Under the pieces are notes generated by a model, which ran no database searches, was not told where the DNA came from, and was given only the letters and a program-made list of their open reading frames with translations. From Roseovarius pacificus (GTDB taxonomy: Bacteria; Pseudomonadota; Alphaproteobacteria; Rhodobacterales; Rhodobacteraceae), in contig NZ_FRBR01000001.1 in NCBI RefSeq assembly GCF_900142665.1, forward strand, positions 930,001-994,000: a DNA stretch of 64,000 nucleotides, given 5' to 3'. Numbering within the stretch: the first letter of the stretch is position 1; each line of letters opens with the position of its first letter. A program made the position numbers and the translations under genes. Shown here in pieces: positions 1 through 9,860 of the stretch.

Positions 1-29
1 GCGCCGCCGTTGTTTCATCGGTCACGTGA

Positions 30-815
30 TCATGCCGCATCGCCGGTCCTCCCGATATAGGCCGCCACCACGGCGGGATCGGCGATCGCCTCTTTCGGCG
101 GACCTTCCGCCAAAGACATACCGTCATTGAGCACCAGCGTGCGGTCGCAGATCGCAGTGATCACATCCATGTGGTGTTCGATGATCAGGACAGTCAGGCC
201 AAGGCTTTCCTGCGCGTCGAGGACGAAGCGCACCATGTACTCCTTTTCCTCCTGGTTCATGCCCGCCATCGGTTCATCGAGCACCAGCATCCGCGGTTCG
301 GCCGAAAGCGCACGCGCCAGCTCGACGCGTTTTTGCAGACCGAGGGGAATCACATCCACATGCTCGTCGCGCACGCTTTCGAGTTGCAGAAGGTCGATCA
401 CCTCTTCCACCTTGTCGCGGTGCTTGATCTCTTCGCGGCGCCCCCACCACGGATAGAACAGCGACGCCAGAGGGCTGGGATGCATGAAATTATGCCGCCC
501 CATCAGGATGTTGTCGAGCACGCTCATGCCCCGGAACAGCGCCACGTTCTGGAAGGTTCTGGCAATACCGCCCGCCGCGATGCGATGCGGCTTCATACCG
601 TTGATTTGCCGCCCCTCGAACAGGATGCGTCCTTCTTGGGGCGGATAGAAACCGGTGATGCAGTTGACCAGTGTCGTCTTGCCGGAGCCGTTCGGCCCGA
701 CCAGCCCGTAAATTTGGCCTTGCGCAACCGAGACGGACACACCCTTGAGCGCGTGAATCCCGCCGAACCAACGGCTCACGTTCTCGCATTGCAGTACGTT
801 TTCGCTGGCACTCAT
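30..815 (-). CDS. ABC transporter ATP-binding protein, LivG-like (branched-chain amino acid type)
   Basis: This 261-residue cytoplasmic ATPase would energise a branched-chain amino acid or related solute importer. The Walker A motif GPNGSGKT lies at about residues 40-47 and Walker B MLVLDEP at 176-182. The ABC signature region reads LGLQKR (158-163) rather than LSGGQ, which fits the variable signature of LivG-type subunits, as does the long helical insertion at about 100-150. The start at 815 gives a normal N-terminus. The partner permeases, LivF and binding protein are not in the window and presumably lie to the left of base 1. It is divergent from the LysR gene at 936. The substrate is unknown. 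Confidence 0.88.
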   Translation of the reverse strand: MSASENVLQCENVSRWFGGIHALKGVSVSVAQGQIYGLVGPNGSGKTTLVNCITGFYPPQEGRILFEGRQINGMKPHRIAAGGIARTFQNVALFRGMSVLDNILMGRHNFMHPSPLASLFYPWWGRREEIKHRDKVEEVIDLLQLESVRDEHVDVIPLGLQKRVELARALSAEPRMLVLDEPMAGMNQEEKEYMVRFVLDAQESLGLTVLIIEHHMDVITAICDRTLVLNDGMSLAEGPPKEAIADPAVVAAYIGRTGDAA

Positions 816-935
816 GGCAACCGCAGGGGCCGTAATACCAGCCCTCCTCCCTTGGCGATCCGCATCAGCTCCTCCCAGACCACTGCGTTCAGGATGAGGC
901 TAGCAAAGGACATGCTTTCTGATAAGCTGTAAATT

Positions 936-1844
936 ATGGAAAGATCCGTTCTAAGAACTCGAACGCACCCCAATCTGGTCGATCACCTCGAAGCCTTCGT
1001 CACCGTCCATGAGGCGGGCAGTTTTTCGGCGGCGGCGCGGGTGCTGGGCCGTGCCGTCTCGTCGATCAGCTATTCGGTGGCGCAGCTCGAAACGCATTGT
1101 GGCTTCGAATTGCTCAGCCGCGGTTCCGGTCAGGTGAGCCTGACCGAACGCGGCCGCGCCGTTTTTGCCGAGGCACGCACCGTGGTGGACAATGCCCGGC
1201 GCTTCTCGGCCCATGCCCGGCTGCTGGAAAGCGGCGAGGAGACGCGCCTGCGTGTGCTCGTCGATGTGCTTTTTCCCCGCCAGCGCCTGAACGCCGCGCT
1301 TCTGGCCTTCGGCGCGCGACACTCGCGGGCGCGGATTCAGCTTTTCAATTCGTCGCTCAACTCCATGTGGACCGATCTGCGTCAGGGCGAGTATGATCTG
1401 GCCATGGCACTGACCGGCGCAATCCCTTCGGATATGGAGGCACGCGCCTTTGGCGAGGAACAACTCGCCCCCTATTGCGCCGCGACGCACCGCCTCGCTT
1501 CGGTGAAGGGCCCTGTGCCTGCCGGCGCCTTCCAGGCCGAGCGCCAGATTTACTATATTGGCGACCCGACAATCGACGTGGAACGCGTCGGCCGGGTGTT
1601 CTCGACCGACATCTGGACGGTAGATGATGTCGAACAGATCCGGCGGCTGGTGCTGGCCGGGGCGGGCTGGTGTTTCGGAGCGGATTTTACCTTCGAGGAG
1701 GAACTGGCCAAAGGCAAGGTGCGCCGAATCAACTGCGCAGACCCCAAGTTTCATCCGGTGCGCAATATCGGCGTGGTCTGGCCGCTCGAACGGCCACCGG
1801 GCATTCTCGGCAAATCCTTCATCGAGTTTTGCTGCAAACCATGA
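936..1844 (+). CDS. LysR-family transcriptional regulator
   Basis: The 302-residue protein has an N-terminal winged helix-turn-helix (roughly residues 9-68, with the FSAAARVLGRAVSSISYSVAQLE stretch typical of the family in shortened form) followed by a LysR substrate-binding domain. The 120-bp gap to the divergent LivG-like ABC gene suggests it controls that transporter, which is inference from the arrangement. The ligand is not predictable from sequence. Confidence 0.88.
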   Translation: MERSVLRTRTHPNLVDHLEAFVTVHEAGSFSAAARVLGRAVSSISYSVAQLETHCGFELLSRGSGQVSLTERGRAVFAEARTVVDNARRFSAHARLLESGEETRLRVLVDVLFPRQRLNAALLAFGARHSRARIQLFNSSLNSMWTDLRQGEYDLAMALTGAIPSDMEARAFGEEQLAPYCAATHRLASVKGPVPAGAFQAERQIYYIGDPTIDVERVGRVFSTDIWTVDDVEQIRRLVLAGAGWCFGADFTFEEELAKGKVRRINCADPKFHPVRNIGVVWPLERPPGILGKSFIEFCCKP

Positions 1845-1966
1845 ATGGCGCCCCCGGTCGATATCCCGCATCAGGACCTTGCATGAACGGTCGCGCGACA
1901 GATCGGGCTGTCACTCGATGACTGACCTGCGAACCTCCTTTGGTGTTATCCGTTCAGCCGTGCGGT

Positions 1967-2830
1967 TCATTCTTCGCGCTGCGGCGGAATGGCCAGAACA
2001 TCGATCTGCGCTGTCCTGAACACCTGCTCCGTGACGCTGCCGAGAAGCATCTTCAACAGCCCGCTCCGGCCATGCGTCGACATCACGATCAGGTCCGCAT
2101 CCTCTTCGTTGGCGGCCTTCAGGATTTCATGCGGCGCGGGCGAGGCTTCATAGCGCAGAACCTGCCGGGCCTGGCCGATGTCCACGGACGCGACAAAGCG
2201 GGAAAGCTCCAGTGCCGCGTCCCGCCGTTCGTCCGCCAGGTGTTTTTCCCGGTCCTCCTTCTGCATCACGTGCCCCATCACCAGCCGGAGCGCCGGCGCG
2301 TGGAACGTATGGAGCAGCGAATTCCGCGCCCCCGCACCGATCCCCAGCAACGAGAAACGTCGCAGCGCATCGCGCGAGCAGTCCGACAGGTCGGTCGTCT
2401 GCATAATGTGGCCATAGGGTCCGGCCGGCGGGGCGTTCACCATCAGGACGGGGCAATCCACCGACCGGATCACCCGCTCCGCCGTGGTGCCGATGAACAC
2501 GTCGCGCAGCACCTGGCGCCGGTGCGGCCCGATGACGAGAAGATCGGGCGACATGTCCGCCACGGCTTCGAGGATGCCCAGGAAGGGCGAGGCCAGGACG
2601 ACGCGCGTCCGACAGACCACGCCGTCCATCTCTTCCAGTGTCGCGGCCGTCTGGCGCAGCAGCGCCGCCGCCGCGTCCCGCTCCGCCTCGACGATCCGGC
2701 GTGGCTGATCGTCGTCAACCACGTGGACAAGCGCAAGGGTTGCGCCGAACTGTAGCGCAAGCAGGGTCGCGCGCCGCAGCGCCCGGTCGGATCTCTCGGA
2801 AAAGTCGGTGGCCACCAGGATCGTCTTCAT
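1967..2830 (-). CDS. tandem-domain universal stress protein (UspA family)
   Basis: The 287-residue protein consists of two Usp domains (about 1-140 and 145-287). The first begins MKTILVATDFS and ends with a G-T-T-A-E-R-V nucleotide-loop motif. The second contains STHGRSG followed by GSVTEQV, the ATP-binding signature of the family. I chose the ATG at 2830 over an upstream in-frame start at 2908 because the Usp fold starts there and an AAAGGA sits about 9 bases upstream. It is divergent from a Kef-type antiporter, so the pair may form an ion or energy stress module (inference). Confidence 0.87.
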   Translation of the reverse strand: MKTILVATDFSERSDRALRRATLLALQFGATLALVHVVDDDQPRRIVEAERDAAAALLRQTAATLEEMDGVVCRTRVVLASPFLGILEAVADMSPDLLVIGPHRRQVLRDVFIGTTAERVIRSVDCPVLMVNAPPAGPYGHIMQTTDLSDCSRDALRRFSLLGIGAGARNSLLHTFHAPALRLVMGHVMQKEDREKHLADERRDAALELSRFVASVDIGQARQVLRYEASPAPHEILKAANEEDADLIVMSTHGRSGLLKMLLGSVTEQVFRTAQIDVLAIPPQREE

Positions 2831-2870
2831 CGCATCATGTCCTTTCGCGCCAAAATATTCAAAACCCTGC

Positions 2871-2883
2871 TTGAATCGTTCAA
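2871..2883. promoter_or_regulatory. candidate operator, TTGAA-TCG-TTCAA palindrome
   Basis: A perfect 5-bp inverted repeat with a 3-bp spacer lies in the AT-rich part of the divergent usp/kef intergenic region, 41 bases upstream of the usp start. A TATATT follows about 14 bases later and could belong to a promoter. The spacing is one base short of an FNR box, so I do not call it one. Confidence 0.3.
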
Positions 2884-3032
2884 TCTGCGCTATATTACGG
2901 TATCTCAAGGCAAACTTAGTGAAAAGACGCTCAGCATCTCCAGAGTGCTACATCGAACCGTCAGGGAGGTCGCCGTCCGGCGCCGGATCAGGGACGGAGA
3001 GCTTCGTACGATTTACAGGAGCATAAGAGTTG

Positions 3033-4760
3033 ATGGAAGTTATCGTTCAGTCGCCGTTTGCTGAAATCGCAGCACTCCTGGTAATGGCGGCGGTGATCGG
3101 CTTCCTCGGGATTATCCTGCGCCAGCCGCTCATCGTCAGCTTCATCGCGGTCGGCCTGATCGCGGGGCCTTCGGCGCTGAACGTGGTGCACTCGGACGAG
3201 CAGATCAGCCTGCTGTCCGAACTGGGCATCGCCGTGCTGCTGTTTCTCGTGGGGATCAAACTGGACGTAAAGCTGATCCGGTCGCTCGGGGCAGTGTCCC
3301 TGTTGACGGGGCTCGGTCAGGTCGCCTTCACCTCGATCTTCGGCTACCTGATCGGGCTGATGCTCGGATTGGGGCATGTCACCAGCCTTTACATCGCCGT
3401 GGCACTGACCTTCTCCTCGACAATCATCATCGTGAAGCTCCTGTCCGACAAGCGCGAGATCGACAGCCTGCACGGACAGATCGCCCTCGGTTTCCTGATC
3501 GTGCAGGATCTCGTCGTGGTGCTGGCGATGATCGTACTTTCGGCAATCGGCATCGGTGCCGCGACCGAAGGCGGAGGGCATGGCGGCGGCTCGGTCACCA
3601 CCGTGCTGACCTCGGGACTCGCCATGGTCGCGCTTGTTATCCTGTTCGTTCGCTACGTCGCCAACCCGCTGACCGAGCGGCTGGCGCGGGCGCCCGAGCT
3701 TCTGGTAATATTCGCCATCGCCATGGCGGCGATGTTTGCCGCCTTCGGCGACATCGTGGGACTTGGCAAGGAGGTGGGTGGCCTGCTGGCCGGTGTCGCA
3801 CTCGCCTCGACGCCCTATCGTGAAACCATCGCGGCGCGTCTTGCCCCCTTGCGTGACTTCCTGTTGCTGTTCTTCTTCATCGCGCTTGGTTCCGCGCTCG
3901 ATCTGTCGCTTTTGGGCGCCCATGTGGCGGGCGCCGTCGTCTTCTCGCTTTTCGTGCTCATCGGCAATCCCATGATCGTGCTGGCGATCATGGGTGCCAT
4001 GGGCTACCGCAAACGCACGGGCTTCCTTGCCGGGCTGACCGTAGCGCAAATCAGCGAGTTTTCCCTGATCTTCATTGCGATGGGCGTATCGCTCGGTCAT
4101 GTGCGGGAGGATGCGCTCGGTCTCGTTACCATGGTCGGCCTGGTAACGATCGCCGCCTCGACCTACATGATCACCTACTCGCACCAGCTTTATGCGTTGT
4201 TCGAGCCGTTGCTCGGTCTCTTCGAGCGCAAGGGAACCCCGCGCGAGCCGTCCGAAGCAGGGGCGCATCACGACGACCGCTACGAGGTGATCGTCTTTGG
4301 CCTGGGACGGTTCGGCACCGCCATAGGGATGCGCCTCAAGAAGCGTGGCATCAGGGTGTTGGGGGTCGATTTCAATCCTTTGGCGGTGCGGCGCTGGCGC
4401 GACCTCGGTCTGGACACCGAGTTCGGCGATGCGACCGACCCGGAATTCGTGGCCGAGCTGCCGCTGACACGCGCGGACTGGATCGTTTCAACCGTTCCGA
4501 TCCACCCGACCGGCCTCAGCCATGAGGACACGCGTACCACGCTTATCCAACTGACGCGCACAAGCGGGTTTCGCGGGCGCGTTGCCGTCGCGTCGCATCA
4601 TCCGAAGGATACCGAAACATTGTTCGCCTCCGGTGCGAACCTGGTACTGGAACCCTTTCAGGATGCGGCAGACCGCGCTGTCGAGCTTCTGTGCGGAGCA
4701 CCCGAAGAAGAGCGGACCGAGATCCCGCATATAAAGACGGAAGAAACCCAGGCGTCGTAG
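3033..4760 (+). CDS. Kef-type monovalent cation:proton antiporter (CPA2) with TrkA-N domain
   Basis: The 575-residue membrane protein has about 12 hydrophobic segments in residues 1-385 (Na_H_Exchanger fold), a charged linker, then a cytosolic Rossmann RCK/TrkA-N domain starting near YEVIVFGLGRFGTAIG. Family knowledge points to K+ efflux coupled to H+ entry (KefB/YbaL-like), gated by nucleotide or thiol ligands at the RCK domain. AGGAG at 3017-3021 serves either ATG 3033 or a TTG at 3030; I prefer ATG. The substrate ion is not proven. It is divergent from the stress protein gene. Confidence 0.88.
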   Translation: MEVIVQSPFAEIAALLVMAAVIGFLGIILRQPLIVSFIAVGLIAGPSALNVVHSDEQISLLSELGIAVLLFLVGIKLDVKLIRSLGAVSLLTGLGQVAFTSIFGYLIGLMLGLGHVTSLYIAVALTFSSTIIIVKLLSDKREIDSLHGQIALGFLIVQDLVVVLAMIVLSAIGIGAATEGGGHGGGSVTTVLTSGLAMVALVILFVRYVANPLTERLARAPELLVIFAIAMAAMFAAFGDIVGLGKEVGGLLAGVALASTPYRETIAARLAPLRDFLLLFFFIALGSALDLSLLGAHVAGAVVFSLFVLIGNPMIVLAIMGAMGYRKRTGFLAGLTVAQISEFSLIFIAMGVSLGHVREDALGLVTMVGLVTIAASTYMITYSHQLYALFEPLLGLFERKGTPREPSEAGAHHDDRYEVIVFGLGRFGTAIGMRLKKRGIRVLGVDFNPLAVRRWRDLGLDTEFGDATDPEFVAELPLTRADWIVSTVPIHPTGLSHEDTRTTLIQLTRTSGFRGRVAVASHHPKDTETLFASGANLVLEPFQDAADRAVELLCGAPEEERTEIPHIKTEETQAS

Positions 4761-5073
4761 CCGATGACCTCCACATGTACGATGCCGGATAAGCCACCGC
4801 CTGGGGACTGGAATTCGCAGCGGTCGATAACGGAACACATCGAATACTCGTAGAGTGAAGTGACACATGGACCGACGGGGGCACTACTCGGTTGGAACAG
4901 ACCCTTGCGGATTTATCGAAAACACAAAGAGCAACCATGGCGTCCGGTGTTCAGCCGCTCTACGAACCTCCTGTTGCTTATAATTTCTGTCGATATTGTT
5001 CGTTCAGTTCGCTGAGCGCCATCGAGATATCGTACAATGCTTCAAATCAATGCTTCAAATCCCGCAAATCGCC
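4761..5073. other. intergenic region between two convergent antiporter genes
   Basis: These 313 bases separate the 3' ends of the Kef-type and NhaP-type genes. I see no convincing gene or terminator hairpin. The right end is AT-rich and holds a 13-bp perfect tandem duplication at 5035-5060. Confidence 0.5.
5035..5060. repeat. 13-bp tandem duplication
   Basis: The unit CAATGCTTCAAAT occurs twice head to tail without mismatch, just beyond the stop codon of the NhaP-type gene. Confidence 0.8.
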
Positions 5074-7605
5074 TCAGTGAAAAAGTGTCTGCCAGGGCTT
5101 TTGCGGTTCTTCGGCCAATAGTCTGGCTGCGTCGAGTCCACGCTTTTCCGCGCTTGTCCGAACGGCGTCCTGGAGCACGTCGCTGCGCTTGAGGAGACGA
5201 ACGAAACGCGCTTCATCAAGCACCAGAAGCGTCGAGGGCGCAATGGAACGAACCTCGGTCCGAGGCGTCTTTTTCATCAGGATCGCCATCTGGCCAAACA
5301 TCTCCCCCCGCCCCAATCGCCAGGTCTGGCCTGCGGTTTCCAGTTCGACGGCTCCAGATGCAATAAAGAACACACTCTTTCCGACGGTATCTTTGCCGAT
5401 GATGAGTTCTCCGGCATTCGCATAGCGTGTCCTGAATGCATGGCTCAGCCGTTTCAGGCTCTTGTCATCCAGGTTTGCGAAGAGAGGGAACTGCCGAACC
5501 AGTTCAATGCGCTGCAAGGCAATGTCGAGATGCGGACGTTCTTCCGCTGCGGCGCGGTGCGAGGCAAGGCGCTCCATGAGCTTGGTGTAGACTTCTGCCC
5601 CGATCAGGCCATCCTCTCGCATGGCGACGTATTCACGTTCTTCAAGTCGCAGCGCGGTCCGGCGGATGAAGCGCCGTTCGAGTTCTTCGGCATAACCGGG
5701 GTATTGCAGGCGGAGACCTTCGAGCGCGGTTTCAACCGCGTCAATCCGACGTGACAACAGTTCGTGGAGCAGATCGGACAGCCGCCGCCCATGAATACGA
5801 CGGATGCGGCCATCAATGAAGGCTCCCAGGTCCCGCAAAACAAGGCGCTGTGAAAGCAGAAGCTCGAACCGGTCCGCGGTCATTCTGGCAAGCGGGCCCG
5901 ACAGATGAAATCTGTTTTGCAAAAGACCCGCCGCCCGGAATCCCCGCCCATAGGCGACGCTACGTCTCGCGGCGCGATTATAGCCGCTGCGTCCTCCGGA
6001 ACGTGCACCTTCGATCAGACGGTCGGCATCCGACAAAACCTGTTCCGCCATTTTCGCCGAGATCGTTCGCTCGCGAACCTTGGCGAGAATTGTATCGCGC
6101 TCGTGACCGGCCAGCGCTATCAGACCAAGCGTCACCCGGTCCCGGTCGAGAATATCGGTGCTGGCTTCCGCCTTTTTCACGGCTTCGTCCAGCCTTTCCC
6201 CAAAGCGTTTCGCTTCTGAGCGCACTATATCCCGGCTCAAATCGTAATTCTCAGTGGTGTGCGCCACATCCTCGCGCACAGTCTGAAGCGCCACGGCGAC
6301 GACCTGACGCGACAGAGCCTCATCTATCGGCGACAGCCGGTCCAGCCCGAGGCGGCCGATCATCCAACGCAACGTCGTACCCTGCACAATCAGCGTGAAA
6401 AGCGTAAAGCCCGTAGCAAGGATACCGACCACCCGTTGAATTCCGTCGGGAACCCGAAAACTTTCGGTTACCGCAAGCGCCAGGGCGAGTGTCACCGCCC
6501 CTCTCAGCCCGCCCCAGAGGATCGCAACCCGATATGGTCTGTCGACCGAGGGAGAGAGCCGAAGGAAAGACAAGAGCGGCAAAAGACCGAACAGGATGAC
6601 CGCCCGTGCCGTGATGGCCGCGAGGATAACTACGCCGACAAGAACGAAATCATCGACGCGTACCTCTTCCAGCATCCGAGGGATCAGGAGTGCGGCGAGA
6701 ATAAAGATCAGCGCCCCCGCCCAATGGGCAAGAACATCCCACAGGTCCCGCAGGTTGGTCCACGCCTGGGGCGGCAAACGTCCGGGCCCGGCAAGATTCA
6801 GTGTCAAACCGGCAGCGACCACGGCAATCACGCCGGAGGCGCCAACGCTTTGTTCGGCCACGACATAGGCGAGATATGGGAGTGCGACCGAGATAGAGAT
6901 AACCGCCAGTTCATGATTGCTGAACAACGCCATGATCCGAACTGAAATCTGTGCGATCACCCAGCCCGTGAACGCCCCTCCCGCGATCAGAAGCGGAAAA
7001 CGGGCGAGCGCATCGGTGAGGCTCGGATCGGGCGTGCCCAGCATCACGAAGCCCATGAACAGACCAAAGAGCGCAATAGCCGCGGCGTCGTTCAGGAGGC
7101 TCTCACCTTCGATGATCCGGGCAAGCCGGCGCGGGGCCGAGATCGACCTGAAAATCGAAACCACCGCCGAAGGATCGGTCGTAGACACGATAGCACCGAT
7201 CAGCAGGCAGGCAGCCAACGGCAACGTACTTGCCCAGGAGAGGGCATAGCCGATGCTGACAGTTGCCACGACCACAGCGACGACCGCCATCATCAGGATC
7301 GGCACCCAGTCGTCCAGCATCCGGCGCAGGTTCATGCCCAGGGTCGCCTGAAACAGAAGTGTCGGCAGAAAGACGTAGAGGAAGACATTCGAACGAATCG
7401 GAAGTCCGAGAATTGCCTCCGCCACGGGATTCAGCGCATCGGTCAGTTCTGTTTGAAGAAAGAAGATCGCACTGGCGCCGATACAGACGCCGAGAATGGC
7501 GAGGATAACGCTATAGGGGAGCTTCAGCCTGGCCGCCAACGGCTCCGCAGCCCCGATCACGAGGAAAAGCGATGCGATAATAGTTGTAACCAATACAATG
7601 CTCAT
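5074..7605 (-). CDS. NhaP-type Na+(K+)/H+ antiporter with C-terminal cyclic-nucleotide-binding domain
   Basis: The 843-residue protein has 12-13 membrane segments in the first 420 residues, with the CPA1 signature GESLLNDAAAIALFG whose Asp is the expected ion-binding residue. A long helical cytosolic region follows (about 430-690). The last ~140 residues form a cNMP-binding domain that begins FPLFANLDDKSLKRLS and contains GEMFGQMAIL. The architecture resembles plant SOS1 and some bacterial NhaP proteins. I take ATG 7605 (MSIVLVTT), because the six residues before it add nothing to the family fold. Regulation by a cyclic nucleotide is inferred from the domain. Confidence 0.88.
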   Translation of the reverse strand: MSIVLVTTIIASLFLVIGAAEPLAARLKLPYSVILAILGVCIGASAIFFLQTELTDALNPVAEAILGLPIRSNVFLYVFLPTLLFQATLGMNLRRMLDDWVPILMMAVVAVVVATVSIGYALSWASTLPLAACLLIGAIVSTTDPSAVVSIFRSISAPRRLARIIEGESLLNDAAAIALFGLFMGFVMLGTPDPSLTDALARFPLLIAGGAFTGWVIAQISVRIMALFSNHELAVISISVALPYLAYVVAEQSVGASGVIAVVAAGLTLNLAGPGRLPPQAWTNLRDLWDVLAHWAGALIFILAALLIPRMLEEVRVDDFVLVGVVILAAITARAVILFGLLPLLSFLRLSPSVDRPYRVAILWGGLRGAVTLALALAVTESFRVPDGIQRVVGILATGFTLFTLIVQGTTLRWMIGRLGLDRLSPIDEALSRQVVAVALQTVREDVAHTTENYDLSRDIVRSEAKRFGERLDEAVKKAEASTDILDRDRVTLGLIALAGHERDTILAKVRERTISAKMAEQVLSDADRLIEGARSGGRSGYNRAARRSVAYGRGFRAAGLLQNRFHLSGPLARMTADRFELLLSQRLVLRDLGAFIDGRIRRIHGRRLSDLLHELLSRRIDAVETALEGLRLQYPGYAEELERRFIRRTALRLEEREYVAMREDGLIGAEVYTKLMERLASHRAAAEERPHLDIALQRIELVRQFPLFANLDDKSLKRLSHAFRTRYANAGELIIGKDTVGKSVFFIASGAVELETAGQTWRLGRGEMFGQMAILMKKTPRTEVRSIAPSTLLVLDEARFVRLLKRSDVLQDAVRTSAEKRGLDAARLLAEEPQKPWQTLFH

Positions 7606-7792
7606 AGCATTGAAATACCACAACGATCACCGAACGCAGTTGGAAAATGCCCTCATTCGCAGGCACGTGATACCGCAACGTCACAGCGATATATCCGCAT
7701 AAGACAGACCTCGGGTATCTGTGCCCCGAGACAGGAAGACCGGAAAACCTCTGCAATCTGATAAAGCCGCACCCCGGTGGAAATGCCGTGCC

Positions 7793-9313
7793 TCAGTCGG
7801 GGGTGGATACCCCGCGTCTCTGGGCGGAACGCGCGCGCCAGGTGCGCAGGCCGGGAAGAACCACAAGGACCGCCGCCAGGATGAGCAGGACCATGGTCAT
7901 CGGCCGTTCCCATATGAAACTGACACCGTCGTAAAGTTGCATGGACCGGGCAAAGTTGTCTTCCAGCATGCCACCGAGAATGAAACCGATCAGCAAAGGC
8001 GGCAGTGGAAAGTCGGCGAATTTCAGCATCGTCGCCATGATTCCGAACCCGACCAGAAGCAACAGTTCGGTCGAGTTGTTCTGCCCGATATAGGCCCCCA
8101 TCAGCGTGAAAAAGAGGATGAAGGGGATCAGGAAATTGCGCGGCACCGCGAGTATCCGGGCAATGTAGGGGATAAGGGGCAGGTTCAGGACCAGCAGAAC
8201 CAGATTCCCGAGATACATCGAGATGATGACCGACCAGAAAATCTCGGGTGAATCGACCATCAGACGCGGGCCCGGGGTCACGTTCAGGGCCAGCAGCGCC
8301 CCCAGAAGGATCGCCGTGGTGCCCGAACCGGGTATGCCCAGCGTCAACAGCGGCACGAACGAGCCGGTCGAGGCGGCATTGTTGGCGCTTTCGGGGGCGG
8401 CCAGCCCCTTGACGGACCCTTTGCCGAACAGCTTCTGCTCTTCGGCCGAGGCTATGTTTCGCTCGACCGCATAGCCCAGGAACGAGGCGATGGTCGCGCC
8501 CGCTCCGGGGAGCACGCCAATAAAGAACCCCTGAACCGACTGGCGGCCGATAACGGGCGCGATCTGGCGCCCTTCCTCCCGGGTGATACGCAGATTGGTG
8601 ATCTTGCCGCCATCGCCCGAGCGTTTCGAACGGGCGGGATCGAGTACCAGATACAACGCCTCGGGAAGTGCGAACATGGCCATCGCCAGGGTGATGAAAC
8701 CGATCCCCGATTGCAGTTCCATGATGCCCGCGGTGAAGCGCGGCGCATTGAAGAGTGCGGACGTGCCGACGGTTGCCAGCATCAGGCCCACGATCGTCAT
8801 CAGCATGGCCTTGGCAACATTGCCGGTGCCCGCAAAGGCCGCGATGGCCGAAAGGCCCACGACCATCAGGGCGAAATATTCGGCCGAGTGGAACAGCAGC
8901 GCAACCGACGCCAGCATGGGGGCGAACACCATCAGGAGGACCGCGCCGATCGTCCCGCCCGCGAAACTGGCGATGGCCGCGATGGTCAGCGCCTTTCCGG
9001 CCTTGCCGTCGCGCGACATCGGATAACCATCGAAACTGGAGGCCACGGTCGATGCCACCCCCGGCGCGTTGATGAGGATGGACGAGGTCGAGCCGCCGAA
9101 AATCGCTCCGTAGTAGACCCCGGCCAGAAGGATCAGCGCCGCGGAAGGATCGCCGATGGTGATGGCCACCGGGATCATGATGGCGATGATCGACATGGGC
9201 CCGAGGCCCGGCAGCATGCCGATGAAGGTGCCGATCAGACAACCGCCCAGCACCATAAGGATGTTCGTCAGCGAAAATGCCGTCGACAGGCCGATAAGGA
9301 GTCCTTCAATCAT
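7793..9313 (-). CDS. tctA: tripartite tricarboxylate transporter large permease TctA
   Basis: The 506-residue, highly hydrophobic protein matches the TctA family throughout. The signature stretch LPGLGPMSIIAIMIPVAI lies near residue 35 and a second glycine-rich repeat GVLPGAGATIASFLGYA near 320. It is the third gene of a tctC-tctB-tctA operon, starting 3 bases after tctB. It forms the translocation channel for a carboxylate delivered by TctC and driven by an ion gradient. No tctDE two-component system is adjacent. Confidence 0.93.
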   Translation of the reverse strand: MIEGLLIGLSTAFSLTNILMVLGGCLIGTFIGMLPGLGPMSIIAIMIPVAITIGDPSAALILLAGVYYGAIFGGSTSSILINAPGVASTVASSFDGYPMSRDGKAGKALTIAAIASFAGGTIGAVLLMVFAPMLASVALLFHSAEYFALMVVGLSAIAAFAGTGNVAKAMLMTIVGLMLATVGTSALFNAPRFTAGIMELQSGIGFITLAMAMFALPEALYLVLDPARSKRSGDGGKITNLRITREEGRQIAPVIGRQSVQGFFIGVLPGAGATIASFLGYAVERNIASAEEQKLFGKGSVKGLAAPESANNAASTGSFVPLLTLGIPGSGTTAILLGALLALNVTPGPRLMVDSPEIFWSVIISMYLGNLVLLVLNLPLIPYIARILAVPRNFLIPFILFFTLMGAYIGQNNSTELLLLVGFGIMATMLKFADFPLPPLLIGFILGGMLEDNFARSMQLYDGVSFIWERPMTMVLLILAAVLVVLPGLRTWRARSAQRRGVSTPD

Positions 9314-9316
9314 CGC

Positions 9317-9796
9317 CTATGCTCCAAGTATTGCCGGAAGGGGACGCAGGAAGATACCGAGCACCTCCTGCACGAGATACCAGATCCCGACGCTTGCGAT
9401 CCCCGAAGCAAGGATCATCAGAACCCAGCGGCGCTCCCCCAGGATCAGGCTGCCCAGCATGAGAAACAGGAACGTGGCGGCCAGAAACCCCAGCGGCAGG
9501 AGAAGCAGGGCATAGGCCGTCATCAGCGCCAGCAACCCGATGGCCTGCCCGTAATTGTATTCCGCCCACCGGGACAGATCGATATCGGACTCGTCCCTGG
9601 GCCGGTGCGGCGAGATCAGCACAAGGAGCGAGAAGAAGATGCCGCCAATCGCCAGCATCTTGGGAAAGGACGATGGCCAGACGGGATTCTGCACCATGAA
9701 GGGCGGAATCCGGGCATCCATAATGAACCATGCCGAATATCCGTAAAGCAGGCTGACGAGCATGAAGAAGAGAGCAATCGCACGATCAAGCGTCAT
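9317..9796 (-). CDS. tctB: tripartite tricarboxylate transporter small permease TctB
   Basis: The 159-residue protein has four predicted membrane helices and lies between tctC and tctA, the standard position of the poorly conserved TctB subunit. It is assigned from topology and context as much as from sequence. It stops 3 bases before tctA. Confidence 0.85.
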   Translation of the reverse strand: MTLDRAIALFFMLVSLLYGYSAWFIMDARIPPFMVQNPVWPSSFPKMLAIGGIFFSLLVLISPHRPRDESDIDLSRWAEYNYGQAIGLLALMTAYALLLLPLGFLAATFLFLMLGSLILGERRWVLMILASGIASVGIWYLVQEVLGIFLRPLPAILGA

Positions 9797-9860
9797 GACC
9801 TCGATCCTTTCCAGACAGGGAAACCGGCCGCCACCGCTGGCAGCGACCGGATAAGAGACA

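Noticed and set aside
1..18. possible start of a further leftward gene (ATG at 18-16)
   Set aside because: Only six codons are visible and there is no ribosome-binding site.
7653..9242. 529-residue frame on the same strand as tctA
   Set aside because: It is a frame-shifted shadow of tctA with very high Arg/His content and no family resemblance.
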